64,000 nt of DNA from DASVHS01 sp035468985 (lineage in GTDB: Bacteria; Acidobacteriota; Thermoanaerobaculia; Gp7-AA8). The notes beneath the pieces were generated by a model. That model saw only the letters and a list, made by a program, of their open reading frames with translations. It searched no databases and had not been told where the DNA came from. The DNA is taken from NCBI GenBank assembly GCA_035468985.1, contig DATISF010000058.1, positions 1-64,000 of the forward strand. The letters are read 5' to 3'. The position numbers and the translations under genes are program-made. Positions 8,071-16,454 of this stretch are shown piece after piece; position 1 is the stretch's first letter; every line of letters starts with the position of its first letter.

Positions 8071-8921
8071 TGCCGATCGTTCGCCGGCCGCGTTACATCG
8101 CCAGCAGCGTGCTGCTGTGGACGATCCGCATCGGTTTCGCGGTACTGCTGGCGTTTCCGTTCTACTGGATGCTCATCACCTCGTTCAAGAAGACGTCGGA
8201 CCTGTACAACCTGAAGAACAATCCGTTCATCTTCAACGAGGCGCCGACGCTCGAGCACCTGAAGCTTCTGTTCGAGGAGACGCTGTTCCTTCGATGGGTG
8301 GCCAACACCGCGTTCGCCGGTGCGATCGTGGTGATCATCACGCTCATTCTCGCGGTGCCGGCTGCCTATGCGCTGGCACGCCTCACCGGCGGCTGGGGGG
8401 CACAGCTCGGCATCGGCGTCTTCCTCACGTATCTCATTCCGCCGACGCTGCTGTTCATTCCGCTGTCGAAGGTGATCGCGATCCTCGGCCTGCAGGATTC
8501 GCTGTGGTCGGTGATCGTCGTCTATCCGAGCTTCACCATCCCGTTCTCGACCTGGCTGCTGATGGGGTTCTTCAAAGAGATCCCGAAGGACCTCGACGAC
8601 GCGGCCATGGTGGACGGCCTCACGCGATGGGGAGCATTCGTGAAGCTGATGATCCCGATGTCGATGTCGGGGATCCTGACCGTGGTCATCTTCGCCTTCA
8701 CGCTCGTCACCCAGGAGTTCGTGTACGCGCTGACGTTCATCTCCACCGCGTCGCAGCAGACGGTCGGCGTGGGAGTTCCGACGTTTCTGGTGCGCGGCGA
8801 CGTCTTCTACTGGGGCTCCCTCATGGCGGCGTGCCTGATCACGAGCGTGCCCATCGGGATTCTGTACAACATCTTCCTCGACCGGTTCATCGAGGGATTC
8901 ACGGTCGGCGCGGTGAAGTGA
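8070..8921 (+). CDS. ABC transporter permease 2 (MalG/UgpE type)
   Basis: A 283-residue permease with six predicted transmembrane helices. The first is residues about 12-32 and is followed by the conserved periplasmic loop SFKKTSDLY, typical of the MalG branch. The EAA motif appears as LDDAAMVDGLTRWG...IPMS. GTG 8070 overlaps the TAG of permease 1 by one base, which fixes the start; longer in-frame versions run through permease 1. It completes the binding protein-ATPase-permease-permease set. Confidence 0.92.
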   Translation: MPIVRRPRYIASSVLLWTIRIGFAVLLAFPFYWMLITSFKKTSDLYNLKNNPFIFNEAPTLEHLKLLFEETLFLRWVANTAFAGAIVVIITLILAVPAAYALARLTGGWGAQLGIGVFLTYLIPPTLLFIPLSKVIAILGLQDSLWSVIVVYPSFTIPFSTWLLMGFFKEIPKDLDDAAMVDGLTRWGAFVKLMIPMSMSGILTVVIFAFTLVTQEFVYALTFISTASQQTVGVGVPTFLVRGDVFYWGSLMAACLITSVPIGILYNIFLDRFIEGFTVGAVK

Positions 8922-8978
8922 CGCCAGTCGACACTCTGGCGTTCCTTCATCGAGGCGTTAGAATCACTTCGTACCCGG

Positions 8979-9503
8979 ATGAATCCAGCGGAGAATCGCG
9001 ACACGAGAATCGCCGTCCGCGGCGCGTTCGCAGGGGCGGCCTTGTTCGTCGCTCTGATCGTCGCGTTCAGCGCCGCCGGTCCGGGCCCGCTCCCGACCAC
9101 GTCGCTTCTCCTGATCGGCGTTTTCGGAGTGGCTTCTCATGTCGTTCTCTTCCCCGTTGTCGCACAACTTCCCGCGCCTTCATGGGCGCGTGCGGCCGGC
9201 TACGCATGGATCGCCATCGACGTGATGCTGAACATCGCGGCGGTCAATGGCGGCGACATCAAACTGATCTCCGCCCTTCGCCTCGGCGGCCACATCCCCG
9301 CCGGACTGTGGATGGCGGCCGCGGCTCTGGAGGCGGCCGGCGCCACGCGTTATGTCGGGACATTGCTCGGCGCTTTGCTCATCGTGCACGCCTTTGCTTC
9401 ACCGTGGATTCCGATGTGGATCATCTTCATCCCATTCGTCATGATCCCGCTGTGGCTCGCGTTGGTAGGCGGTCGTTGCTTCGCGGCGCCGGTTAGAACG
9501 TGA
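8979..9503 (+). CDS. Hypothetical membrane protein
   Basis: A 174-residue protein with about five hydrophobic segments (residues roughly 16-35, 43-62, 72-90, 100-118 and 124-160). I do not recognise the family. It lies between the importer permease and a DUF2007-like gene and overlaps the latter by four bases, so it belongs to the same transcription unit. A role in transport is not indicated by its sequence. The start ATG at 8979 was kept because upstream in-frame sequence is short and lacks a ribosome site. Confidence 0.7.
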   Translation: MNPAENRDTRIAVRGAFAGAALFVALIVAFSAAGPGPLPTTSLLLIGVFGVASHVVLFPVVAQLPAPSWARAAGYAWIAIDVMLNIAAVNGGDIKLISALRLGGHIPAGLWMAAAALEAAGATRYVGTLLGALLIVHAFASPWIPMWIIFIPFVMIPLWLALVGGRCFAAPVRT

Positions 9504-9928
9504 CGGACATGGATCGAATCTGGCGCCCGAAGACGGACGACGAAGTCGTCGAGGCCGCGAACAATCTCTTCGAGTACACCGAAGAAGCGCAACGTGTCAT
9601 CAGGGCCGAACTGCAGCGGCGTGGCCTGCCGGAGCCATCGGAAACCGCGGCGATCGCGGAGGAATCCGACGGCAGCACGCGATGCGTGTTCGTCGCGAAT
9701 GGTCAGACCGAGGCGAACCAGATTGTGGCCTTCCTGGAGGCTGCGGAGATCAAGAGCGTGCTGCGCGGCGAATCGACGACCAAGACTCACGGGCTGACTG
9801 TCGACGGGTTGGGCAGAGTGGAGGTTGTCGTGGCTGAAGCCGACGAGGCGCAGGCGCGTGCACTGCTTGCGTCTGCCGACGCCGGCGAATTCGCGCTTGG
9901 TGAGGATGAGGAAGCGGAGCTCCCATGA
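9500..9928 (+). CDS. DUF2007-like putative signal-transducing protein
   Basis: A 142-residue soluble protein. Residues about 60-125 (CVFVANGQTEANQIVAFLEAAEI ... VVVAEADEAQARALLAS) match the pattern of the DUF2007 domain, a small ACT/P-II-like alpha-beta fold of unknown function. The N-terminal 50 residues are helical and acidic (DEVVEAANNLFEYTEEAQ). GTG 9500 overlaps the previous stop; ATG 9509 is the other possible start. It overlaps the second binding-protein gene by four bases, suggesting coupled expression with the transporter. Confidence 0.72.
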   Translation: MTDMDRIWRPKTDDEVVEAANNLFEYTEEAQRVIRAELQRRGLPEPSETAAIAEESDGSTRCVFVANGQTEANQIVAFLEAAEIKSVLRGESTTKTHGLTVDGLGRVEVVVAEADEAQARALLASADAGEFALGEDEEAELP

Positions 9929-11208
9929 TCAACCGCCGCCGCTTCGTCGGCCTCTCGGCCGCGGGTCTCACGACCGCGTTTCTCTTTCCACATCGCGCGC
10001 TCGCGCAGCGGAAGACTCTGAAGATCGTTCAGTGGAGCCACTTCGTCCCCGCGTACGACAAATGGTTCGACGAGACGTTCACCCGGGAGTGGGGAGAGAA
10101 GCACGACACGAACGTCATCGTCGACCACATTTCGGTCAACGAGATCAACGCACGCGCGGCAGCCGAGGCGTCGGCGAAGAGTGGACACGATCTGTTCATG
10201 TTCATCTCGCCGCCGGCCGCGTATGCGAACCGTGTCATCGATCATCGTGACGTCTACGAGGAAGTCCAGCGCAATCACGGAAAACCGATCGAGCTCGCCA
10301 TCCGATCGACGTACGATCCGAAGACGCGCCGTTTCTTCGCATTCTCCGATTCCTACGTTCCCGATCCCGGCAACTATCGCAAGGACCTCTGGTCGCAGGT
10401 TGGCTATCCGAGCGGACCTTCGACCTATCAGGACCTGCTCACCGGCGGCAAGCGGATCAAGGAAAGGTTCGGCAATCCCGTCGGCATCGGCCTCTCGCAG
10501 GAGGTCGACACGAACATGGCCATGCGCGCGATCCTCTGGTCGTTCGGCGGCGCGGAGCAGGACGAGCACGGCCGCGTTACGCTGAATTCGAAGCACACGA
10601 TCGAGGCGGTGAAATTCGTCCGCGAGCTCTACCGCCAGACCATGACGTCCGAGGTGTACTCGTGGGATCCGTCGTCGAACAACCGCGGGATCATTGCCGG
10701 GAGACTCTCGTTCGTTCAGAACGCGATCTCGGTCACGCGCTCGGCGGAAAAGGACAATCCGGAGATGGCGCGCCAGATCCACCTCACGCCCGCGCTGCGC
10801 GGGCCCGTGCGACGGATCGCCGCCGAGCATGTCATGTCGTGCTACGCGATCTGGGACTTCGCCCGGAACAAGGAAGGGGCCAGGCAGTTCCTCGCCGATC
10901 TCGCCGGCAGCTACTCTGCGGCGTTTCGCGCCAGTGAGCTGTACAACTTCCCCTGCTTCCCCTCGACAGTGCCCGACCTGAAGCAGCTCGTCAGCCGTGA
11001 TCCGAAGTACGCCGTGCTCGCCGATGCCATCGACTGGACGACGAACGTCGGATACCCCGGATACGCATCGGCCGCCATCGACGAGGTGTTCAACACGTTC
11101 GTGCTCCCGACGATGTTCGCGAAGGCGGCGCGCGACGAGATGAGTCCCGAGGATGCCGTGCGCGCCGCCGATGCGGAGGTCAGGCGAATTTTCGCGAAGT
11201 GGGCCTAG
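9925..11208 (+). CDS. Tat-exported ABC solute-binding protein (family 1), copy 2
   Basis: A 427-residue paralogue of the binding protein at 4732-6066. It has a shorter Tat signal (INRRRFVGL) and the same cleavage region (RALAQ). The mature proteins align without visible large gaps and share long identical blocks such as DSYVPDPGNYR, SWDPSSNNRGI and AAIDEVFNTF. It presumably delivers a similar ligand to the same permeases, either as a second-specificity or a dosage copy. The stop codon TAG (11206-11208) lies inside the terminal CTAG of a palindromic element. A remnant of a third copy's C terminus lies at 11504-11596. Confidence 0.9.
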   Translation: MINRRRFVGLSAAGLTTAFLFPHRALAQRKTLKIVQWSHFVPAYDKWFDETFTREWGEKHDTNVIVDHISVNEINARAAAEASAKSGHDLFMFISPPAAYANRVIDHRDVYEEVQRNHGKPIELAIRSTYDPKTRRFFAFSDSYVPDPGNYRKDLWSQVGYPSGPSTYQDLLTGGKRIKERFGNPVGIGLSQEVDTNMAMRAILWSFGGAEQDEHGRVTLNSKHTIEAVKFVRELYRQTMTSEVYSWDPSSNNRGIIAGRLSFVQNAISVTRSAEKDNPEMARQIHLTPALRGPVRRIAAEHVMSCYAIWDFARNKEGARQFLADLAGSYSAAFRASELYNFPCFPSTVPDLKQLVSRDPKYAVLADAIDWTTNVGYPGYASAAIDEVFNTFVLPTMFAKAARDEMSPEDAVRAADAEVRRIFAKWA

Positions 11209-11296
11209 TGTGGTGAGTCAGAGATACGCAGCATTTCGTTGCGGGCGTCGCCGCCCGCAACCCTCCGGGCTGGGTATCTCTGACTCACCACACTAG
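11205..11296. repeat. 92-bp CTAGTGTGG palindromic element (short form)
   Basis: A perfect 23-base inverted repeat (11205-11227 against 11274-11296), beginning and ending with CTAG, encloses a second stem (GTTGCGGGCG 11239-11248 against CGCCCGCAAC 11252-11261). The internal CGCCCGCAACCCTYCGGGCTGG block recurs in the 271-base element at 54679-54949, so the two belong to one family. The left CTAG supplies the stop codon of the upstream gene. Confidence 0.88.
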
Positions 11297-11485
11297 GAAC
11301 CCTCTGCACAAGTCGTTGTTCAAGTCATCCTGAGCCGCGAAGACGGCGAAGGATCTCAAAATCGCAGGCCTCTTCGCATCCTGAGATCCTTCGTCGCGCT
11401 TCGCCGACTCAGGATGACGACTTGTAGGCCGTCATCGCCGGATGATCTCGGCCGACGAGATCCTTCGCCGCGCTCAGGATGACGT
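11297..11485. repeat. REP-like repeat plus partial copy
   Basis: A full unit runs from about 11297 to 11425: ...TCATCCTGAGCCGCGAAGAC, then the inverted half GAGATCCTTCGTCGCGCTTC...CAGGATGACGACTTG. A partial copy follows at 11444-11485 (GAGATCCTTCGCCGCGCTCAGGATGAC). This is the same family as at 40177, 46371, 54535 and 58081. No gene is visible in the region up to the pseudogene fragment at 11504. Confidence 0.85.
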
Positions 11486-11503
11486 GATCACAGGCGATCG
11501 AAG

Positions 11504-11596
11504 CTCGCCAAACCGGCCCGCGACCAGATCAGTCCGGAGGATGCCGTGCGCGCCGCCGATACGGAGGTCAGGCGAATTTTCGCGAAGTGGCGGTGA
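11504..11596 (+). pseudogene. C-terminal remnant of a third solute-binding protein copy
   Basis: This stretch translates in frame as LAKPARDQISPEDAVRAA followed by DTEVRRIFAKWR and a TGA stop. It matches the last 30 residues of the binding proteins at 4732-6066 and 9925-11208 (AKAARDEMSPEDAVRAAD...RRIF.KW) with a few substitutions. It differs from both intact copies and ends with its own stop, so it looks like the tail of a third, otherwise deleted paralogue rather than a fresh partial duplication. Repeats fill the space where the rest of the gene would have been. Confidence 0.82.
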
Positions 11597-11617
11597 CCGC
11601 TCGTTATACTCGGATCC

Positions 11618-11839
11618 GTGCGCAGCAGACTGATCGAAGGGCTCAGGCAGGAACAGCGTGATCGGGTCGCCTGCATGACCCCCGCGGAGCGCCTTGCTCT
11701 GACGGAACGGCTCGGCGAAGAGGGGCTGGCCGAGTTCATGTCTGCCAACCGTCTCGATCGTCCGTCAGCCGTGAAGGCGATCAAACGCTCGCGACGTCTT
11801 GGCCGAAAACCGTCGCGTTGCTTCGATGAGCGCAATTGA
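11618..11839 (+). CDS. Small hypothetical protein, partner of NTase-like gene
   Basis: A 73-residue basic protein starting at GTG 11618. The first half resembles a helical regulator (RSRLIEGLRQEQRDRVACM and TPAERLALTERLGEEGL) and the tail is Arg/Lys-rich. It overlaps the following nucleotidyltransferase-like gene by 14 bases. A TATACT at 11605-11610 could be its -10 promoter box. The arrangement, a small protein directly before a NTase-fold protein, is typical of AbiE/MNT-type two-gene modules, but I do not recognise a specific antitoxin family. Confidence 0.6.
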   Translation: MRSRLIEGLRQEQRDRVACMTPAERLALTERLGEEGLAEFMSANRLDRPSAVKAIKRSRRLGRKPSRCFDERN

Positions 11840-12359
11840 GAGCATCTCCCGTGTCCTCGAATCGATCGCCGCACCGTATGCGTTGATCGGCGGCCGCGCC
11901 GTCGGGTTGCGGGGACATCCTCGAATGACGCTCGACTACGATTTCCTGACGACCGATCCCCGCGTGCTGCAGCCCGGAATATGGGCGAGCCTGGCCAGAC
12001 GCGACGCAACGATCGAGCCTCGGAAGGGTGACGCCGACGACCCGCTCGCGGGAGTGGTCCGCATCATCTTCCACGACGGCGTCGAAGCCGACGTCATCCT
12101 CGCGAAGTGGAAGTGGCAGCAAGGTGTCATCGACCGCGCCGAACCGCTGGACGTCGGAGGAGTCACCATTCCCGTTCCGCGCACGAGCGACCTGATCCTC
12201 CTCAAACTGACAGCCGGCGGTTACGTCGACCTGCAGGATGTCCATGTCCTGCTGCAGGTCGGAGATCGCCATCAGCTTGTGCGGGAGGTCGAGAAATACG
12301 TTGGTGATCTCTCCCCCGACGGCCGCGAGGCCTGGAAGAACATCCTCGCCTCGCCATGA
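11826..12359 (+). CDS. Nucleotidyltransferase-fold protein (AbiEii/MNT-like)
   Basis: A 177-residue protein. Residues 12-40 carry the NTase signature: an ALIGGRAV segment, then HPRMTLDYDFLT, giving the GG...R.T.D.DF pattern of AbiEii/DUF6036-like nucleotidyltransferases. A later DVILAKWKWQQ and the segment ipvPRTSDLILLKL are also typical. Related proteins are toxins or modifying enzymes in type IV or MNT toxin-antitoxin systems, or stand alone. ATG 11826 overlaps the upstream small gene by 14 bases. A toxin-antitoxin role is inference. Confidence 0.75.
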   Translation: MSAIESISRVLESIAAPYALIGGRAVGLRGHPRMTLDYDFLTTDPRVLQPGIWASLARRDATIEPRKGDADDPLAGVVRIIFHDGVEADVILAKWKWQQGVIDRAEPLDVGGVTIPVPRTSDLILLKLTAGGYVDLQDVHVLLQVGDRHQLVREVEKYVGDLSPDGREAWKNILASP

Positions 12360-12366
12360 TTGCGCG

Positions 12367-12978
12367 CTACGGCTTGTCGAACTTGGCCGGGAACTGTTTC
12401 TCGATCCCGCTGCTGAGCACGTCGGCCATCATCAGGATGTGCTTGACGATCTCGTCGTAGTCCTTGATGTCCTGCTCGTACTTCCCCTGCAGGCGGTGCG
12501 TGGCCTCGTCGAGCGTCTGATCGAGATGCGTCTTCATCGCTCCCTGCATCGTCGCCTCCGGCCAGTTCTTCGGATTGGCCGTGTGCAGAAACACGGCGAT
12601 GTCGCTCGCGTTCGCGTACCAGCGCTTCTTCGCGTCAGCGGCTTTCGCCTGATCGCCGACCTTCGATGCCGTGACCAGATCGGCGGCGATCAGGATGTGA
12701 TCGCGAAGCAGCGACGTCAGCTTGTTCCCGGCGTCGCGCCCGTAAAACTCGGACACGGCGTTGCCGATGTCGGTCTGATTGGCGAGAAGCCGTTGCGCGG
12801 TCACATTCGTGTCCGGCAGGCCCGCTGCCGCGCTGATGATGTAGAGCCGCGTCCAGGTGACGTGGTCCTCCCACAATTTGCGCATTGCGTCATGGAAGTC
12901 TGACTTCGAATGTGCGAATGCGGGACTGCCCACACAGAACAGCACCGCCACGAATAAGGCAACAAGTCTTGATTTCAT
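12367..12978 (-). CDS. Exported hypothetical protein (LWEDHVTWTR family)
   Basis: A 203-residue protein with a signal peptide (MKSRLVALFVAVLFCVGSPA, cleavage after AFAHS). The mature part is all-helical, with conserved-looking LWEDHVTWTRLYIIS, GNKLTSLLRDHI and WPEATMQGAM. I recall secreted bacterial proteins of this type in many phyla, without known function and with unreliable database names. The start is ATG 12978, six bases after GGAGG; the ATG at 12993 precedes that site. It ends seven bases from the convergent NTase gene. Confidence 0.75.
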   Translation of the reverse strand: MKSRLVALFVAVLFCVGSPAFAHSKSDFHDAMRKLWEDHVTWTRLYIISAAAGLPDTNVTAQRLLANQTDIGNAVSEFYGRDAGNKLTSLLRDHILIAADLVTASKVGDQAKAADAKKRWYANASDIAVFLHTANPKNWPEATMQGAMKTHLDQTLDEATHRLQGKYEQDIKDYDEIVKHILMMADVLSSGIEKQFPAKFDKP

Positions 12979-13034
12979 AAGGCGCCTCCTCATGACATTC
13001 GAGTCGGCGCCTCACAAAGGGTGACAACAACTGC

Positions 13035-13781
13035 TCACCTCGGCTCGGGACAGAAGCTCCCGAAGCCGCGAGCACGCTCACGGCGGTCGAGCGGCTCTTC
13101 CGTCCGCGGCAGCACGCCGAGCTTCACGAGCTGCTGGTGGAACTCGTAGCGAATGCGGACTGATGCGGCGGGATGCCTCTCCAGCTCGATGTCCACGAGC
13201 TCGACCTCGTTGCGCGTGCGCCCGCCCATGCCGGTTCCGGCGTATTCATCGGACGGAGCCACGGCAGCGCCGGATGCGGAAGGGGCCTGCTGCGCATCTT
13301 TCCGACTGTTCTCTTCCGCGCGCGGAGAGAACTGGCTCAGCTTCGGCCGCCGCTCCCGGAAGAACACCGCCTCGATCACGCCGAGGTTTTCGGTTTGTCC
13401 GAGGGCGGCGCCGTACGAGTTTTTCTCACCGGTGAAGAAGAAGCGGCGCGCGGTGCGATCGTTCACCTGCCAGCCGGTGATCACTGTCGAGCCGTAAGGT
13501 TCGAGGATCCATTTGGCGGCGTTCCACGGATCGGTGTGCTTCGCGTCGATCGTGTTCAGACCGTCGACCGAAAGAGCGACGGCGACGCGATACGGCGTTG
13601 GGTTGGTCAGGCGCAGCGAGTAATTCGCTCCGCGAAGGGCTTCGATATAGACGTTGCTGCGCGCCGCGTACTCGGGCCGTTCGGCATCGTCGACGAGGAC
13701 CGAAACGCCGAAACCGCCGCTGGTCGAAGCTGCGGCCGTGCCGCAGACGAGCAGAAGGGCCAGAAGCAGATTCTTTTTCAT
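13035..13781 (-). CDS. Exported hypothetical protein
   Basis: A 248-residue protein with a clear signal peptide (MKKNLLLALLLVCGTAAAST) and an adequate AGGAGG upstream. The first half of the mature protein is beta-rich and resembles a periplasmic domain dealing with 'ALRGANYSLRLTNPTPYRV ... AVALSVDG', including a WQVNDRTARRFFFTGE stretch. A low-complexity Ser/Ala-rich linker follows, then a C-terminal region with VDIELERHPAASVRIRYEF. I do not recognise a characterised family. It stands alone between convergent repeats and the DinB gene. Confidence 0.72.
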   Translation of the reverse strand: MKKNLLLALLLVCGTAAASTSGGFGVSVLVDDAERPEYAARSNVYIEALRGANYSLRLTNPTPYRVAVALSVDGLNTIDAKHTDPWNAAKWILEPYGSTVITGWQVNDRTARRFFFTGEKNSYGAALGQTENLGVIEAVFFRERRPKLSQFSPRAEENSRKDAQQAPSASGAAVAPSDEYAGTGMGGRTRNEVELVDIELERHPAASVRIRYEFHQQLVKLGVLPRTEEPLDRRERARGFGSFCPEPR

Positions 13782-13852
13782 GAAAACCTCCTGCACCGTG
13801 AGACACGGCAGGAGGCGCAAAGAAAACCACGCCAGGCGGCGCTCTCCGCTCG

Positions 13853-14380
13853 TTACCGCTTCGGCTTGTCGAACTTCGGATCTTTGTTGTAGTCGGCCGA
13901 CTTCCCCGGAGGAATCGTCAGGTAGCGCCACTCCGCTCCCCGCAGCGAATGAGCGATGAAGACGATCTGACCGACGTGATAGCTGACGTGCGAGAGCGAA
14001 CGATGAAGCGCCTCGAGAATGGAGTGCGGGACGCCGCGAATCGTCACCTGCTGTTCCCGCTGCTCGTCCGACAGCGGAGCAAGCGCGGAGAACAGTGCCT
14101 GCCAGCCCTCCTCCCACTTCGCGAGCAACTCCTGCCGCGGAACCCGCCGCTCCGCAAATTCCGATTCGCGGTCGCGCCACGTCTTTTCGCCGTCGGAAGT
14201 CAGGAAGTCGGTGAACCGAGATTTCAGATTCCCGCCGACGTGCCACATGATGATCGCCACCGAATTCGACTCTCCGGTCCGCGATTGAAGCTGGGACTCG
14301 GAAAGCTGGCTGATCGCCCCTTCGGCGAGCCCTTTGTACCGGCGAAACTCGCCCTCGATCGACTCTACAATTTGACGCAT
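13853..14380 (-). CDS. DinB-superfamily protein (DUF1572-like)
   Basis: A 175-residue four-helix-bundle protein of the DinB/YfiT superfamily. The likely metal ligands are His in IMWHVGGN (about residue 48) and the HxxxH-like pair in RSLSHVSYHVGQ (about residues 132 and 136). In Gram-positives related proteins are bacillithiol S-transferases; in this lineage the thiol cofactor and substrate are unknown. It is encoded four bases before an SDR gene on the same strand and is probably co-transcribed with it. Confidence 0.85.
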   Translation of the reverse strand: MRQIVESIEGEFRRYKGLAEGAISQLSESQLQSRTGESNSVAIIMWHVGGNLKSRFTDFLTSDGEKTWRDRESEFAERRVPRQELLAKWEEGWQALFSALAPLSDEQREQQVTIRGVPHSILEALHRSLSHVSYHVGQIVFIAHSLRGAEWRYLTIPPGKSADYNKDPKFDKPKR

Positions 14381-14384
14381 CCGA

Positions 14385-14978
14385 TTACCTCGGCTCGATG
14401 ACCTGGCCGTTTTCCTTCCCGAGCACGGCGTTCACGTACGCGCGCGCAACGACCGCGGCCGGCAGTCCCAGGATCCCCTTCATATTCAACTGTTGCAGGG
14501 TCTCGTTGACCCACGGCGGACTGACGATGTTCACACGCTGGTGACGGGGCATCTCCAGAGCCGCGGCGCGCACGAATCCTTCCACGCCGGCATTGACGAG
14601 AGTCAGCGCCTCGCTGCCGGGGATCGGCTGGCGCGCCAGTACGCCGCTGGTGAGGGTGAAGGATCCGCCGTCGCTCACGTGATCGAGTCCGTAGCGGACG
14701 AGGTTAACCTGCCCCATCAACTTGCTGCGTAGCGAAATCGCAAAATCGTCGTCGGTCAGCTCGGCGAGCGGTTTTCTGCGCGCCTCGCCGGCAGCGCAGA
14801 TGACGGCATCGGCCCTCCCGATCGCCTTGTACATCGCGCGAAGAGACGATGGGTCCGCAATGTCCGCCTTGATTGCGGTGCTGTGCCGGTTGACGGGAAC
14901 GATCTCATGCTCCGGCTGCAGCGCCTTGACGATCTCCCGCCCGATGGTGCCGGTTGCACCTACGACGACGATGCGCAT
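14385..14978 (-). CDS. Short-chain dehydrogenase/reductase, short form
   Basis: A 197-residue Rossmann-fold protein. The nucleotide-binding motif VVGATGTIG is at residues 5-13, and an AGEARRK segment (about residue 73) corresponds to the NNAG region. The usual YxxxK catalytic pair is replaced by LVNAGVEGF, as in a recognised group of short SDRs annotated only by fold. NAD(P)-dependent redox activity is therefore uncertain. ATG 14978 is the start because the MRIVVVGATG start is standard; longer forms run into the hydrolase gene. Confidence 0.85.
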   Translation of the reverse strand: MRIVVVGATGTIGREIVKALQPEHEIVPVNRHSTAIKADIADPSSLRAMYKAIGRADAVICAAGEARRKPLAELTDDDFAISLRSKLMGQVNLVRYGLDHVSDGGSFTLTSGVLARQPIPGSEALTLVNAGVEGFVRAAALEMPRHQRVNIVSPPWVNETLQQLNMKGILGLPAAVVARAYVNAVLGKENGQVIEPR

Positions 14979-14989
14979 CGCTGATCCTT

Positions 14990-16006
14990 TCAATGATTGA
15001 CGTCGTTGATGAAGTCGATGAGACCCGCGAAATAGACCTTCTGATCGTCGTACTCCGCGAGGTGGCTGCCCTTCGGACAGTACAGAAACCGTCCGTGCGG
15101 GAACTGCGTCGACATCCATCTCATGGCCTCGGGATCCATCGTGTCGTACTTCGCGCCGATGACGAGCGTGGGAGTGGTGATCTTCGAGAGATCGCCGGAG
15201 CGGTCCCAGTTCTCGAGCTTCCCGCTCGCGCCGAGCTCACTCGGCCCCTGCATCGGGACGTAGATCGCCGGGTTGATGTGTTTCAGCGCCCGATTGACGG
15301 GATCCGGCCACTGATCGGCGGGCATGCGCAGCAGATGCTTCTCGTAGTGGTTCGGCATCAGCAGCTCCATGTAGCGCGGGTTGTCGGTTTGTCCCGTCGC
15401 TTCGAGCCGCTGGATCTCCGCGAGGGCCGCCTGATCCATCTGCGGCATGATCACGTTCCGCGCGTACTCGTTGTACTTCGGAATGCTCGCCATCATGTTC
15501 GAGATGATCAGACCCTTGAGGTTCTGCTGATACTTGAGCGCGTACTCGATGGCGAGAATGCCGCCCCACGACTGGCCGTAGAGATAGAAGTTGTCGCGGT
15601 TGAGACCGAGGGCCTGGCGCACCTGCTCGACCTCTTCGACGAAACGGGCAGTGTCCCAGAGCGAGGGATCGCTGGGCTGATCGCTGTAGAACGAGCCGAG
15701 CTGGTCGTAGTAGTAGTACTCGATTCCGGCCGCGGGGAAATAGCTGTCGAACACTTCGAAGTATTCGTGCGTCACTCCCGGCCCGCCATGCAGCAGCAGC
15801 ACCTTGATCTTCGGATTGTTGCCGACGCGTTTGGTCCAGACGTGAAACGTTCCCTTCGGAGTCTGGATCGGGATCATGCGCACGCCGCCGCTGAACGCGT
15901 CCGCCCTCCCCGTGTTGTCGAAGTACGAGGCGGCCGGGCCGGGCGGCGAAACGTGCGCGCAGGCGAGCGTCACGAGCGTCAGGGAAAACAAAGCCAGCTT
16001 CTTCAC
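14990..16006 (-). CDS. Lipoprotein proline iminopeptidase-like alpha/beta hydrolase
   Basis: A 338-residue alpha/beta hydrolase of the proline iminopeptidase type (S33). LLLHGGPGVTHEY gives the oxyanion hole. GQSWGG (about residue 160) holds the nucleophile Ser, an Asp follows in YDTMDPEAM and the His in KGSHLAEYD. The N terminus is a lipoprotein signal (ALFSLTLVTLACAH, lipid-attached Cys15), so the enzyme is exported and membrane-tethered. It probably removes N-terminal proline from peptides in the periplasm. It lies 10 bases downstream of the CBS gene of the liv operon, which suggests peptide use and amino-acid uptake are linked. Confidence 0.88.
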   Translation of the reverse strand: MKKLALFSLTLVTLACAHVSPPGPAASYFDNTGRADAFSGGVRMIPIQTPKGTFHVWTKRVGNNPKIKVLLLHGGPGVTHEYFEVFDSYFPAAGIEYYYYDQLGSFYSDQPSDPSLWDTARFVEEVEQVRQALGLNRDNFYLYGQSWGGILAIEYALKYQQNLKGLIISNMMASIPKYNEYARNVIMPQMDQAALAEIQRLEATGQTDNPRYMELLMPNHYEKHLLRMPADQWPDPVNRALKHINPAIYVPMQGPSELGASGKLENWDRSGDLSKITTPTLVIGAKYDTMDPEAMRWMSTQFPHGRFLYCPKGSHLAEYDDQKVYFAGLIDFINDVNH

Positions 16007-16016
16007 GGCCGGGATT

Positions 16017-16454
16017 CTACCCTTGGCTCTTGGTCGCCACTTCGGCCAGATAGAACAGCGCCTCGATCAGATCCTTGATCGTGAGAATGCCGACGAGATC
16101 GCCCTTTTCGTTGACGACGCACAGCCCGTACAGCTTGTGATCGCGGATGACCTTCGCGGCGTCCGTGAGCCGCGTGTCGGGCGTGACCGTGTGGGGCCGC
16201 GCGTTCATCGCCTCGCGGATCGATGTCTTCGATAGGAGGTAGTGCACTTCCCACGTGTCGAGCGACGTCGCCTTGCCCGGCGAATAGTCCTTGAGCATGC
16301 GATCGGTGACGATCCCGGTGAGCCGCCCATCGTGCATCACCGGCAACCGGCGGACGCCGCGCTCCCTCATCAGATGAACGGCGTCCATGATGGAGGCGTC
16401 GTCGCCGATCGTGATCGGATCGCGTGTCATCCAGTCGGCAACGTTGTTCTTCAT
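16017..16454 (-). CDS. CBS-domain pair protein in liv operon
   Basis: A 145-residue protein made of two CBS motifs (residues about 8-60 and 80-138), with VADWMTRDPITI, GVRRLPVM, GRLTGIVTDR and, in the second, AAKVIRDHKLYGLCVV and LVGILTIKDL. CBS pairs bind adenosine nucleotides and act as energy or ligand sensors. It overlaps livF by four bases, so it is translated as the last gene of the branched-chain amino-acid transporter operon and may sense energy state for it. The layout resembles AcuB-type stand-alone CBS proteins. Confidence 0.88.
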   Translation of the reverse strand: MKNNVADWMTRDPITIGDDASIMDAVHLMRERGVRRLPVMHDGRLTGIVTDRMLKDYSPGKATSLDTWEVHYLLSKTSIREAMNARPHTVTPDTRLTDAAKVIRDHKLYGLCVVNEKGDLVGILTIKDLIEALFYLAEVATKSQG

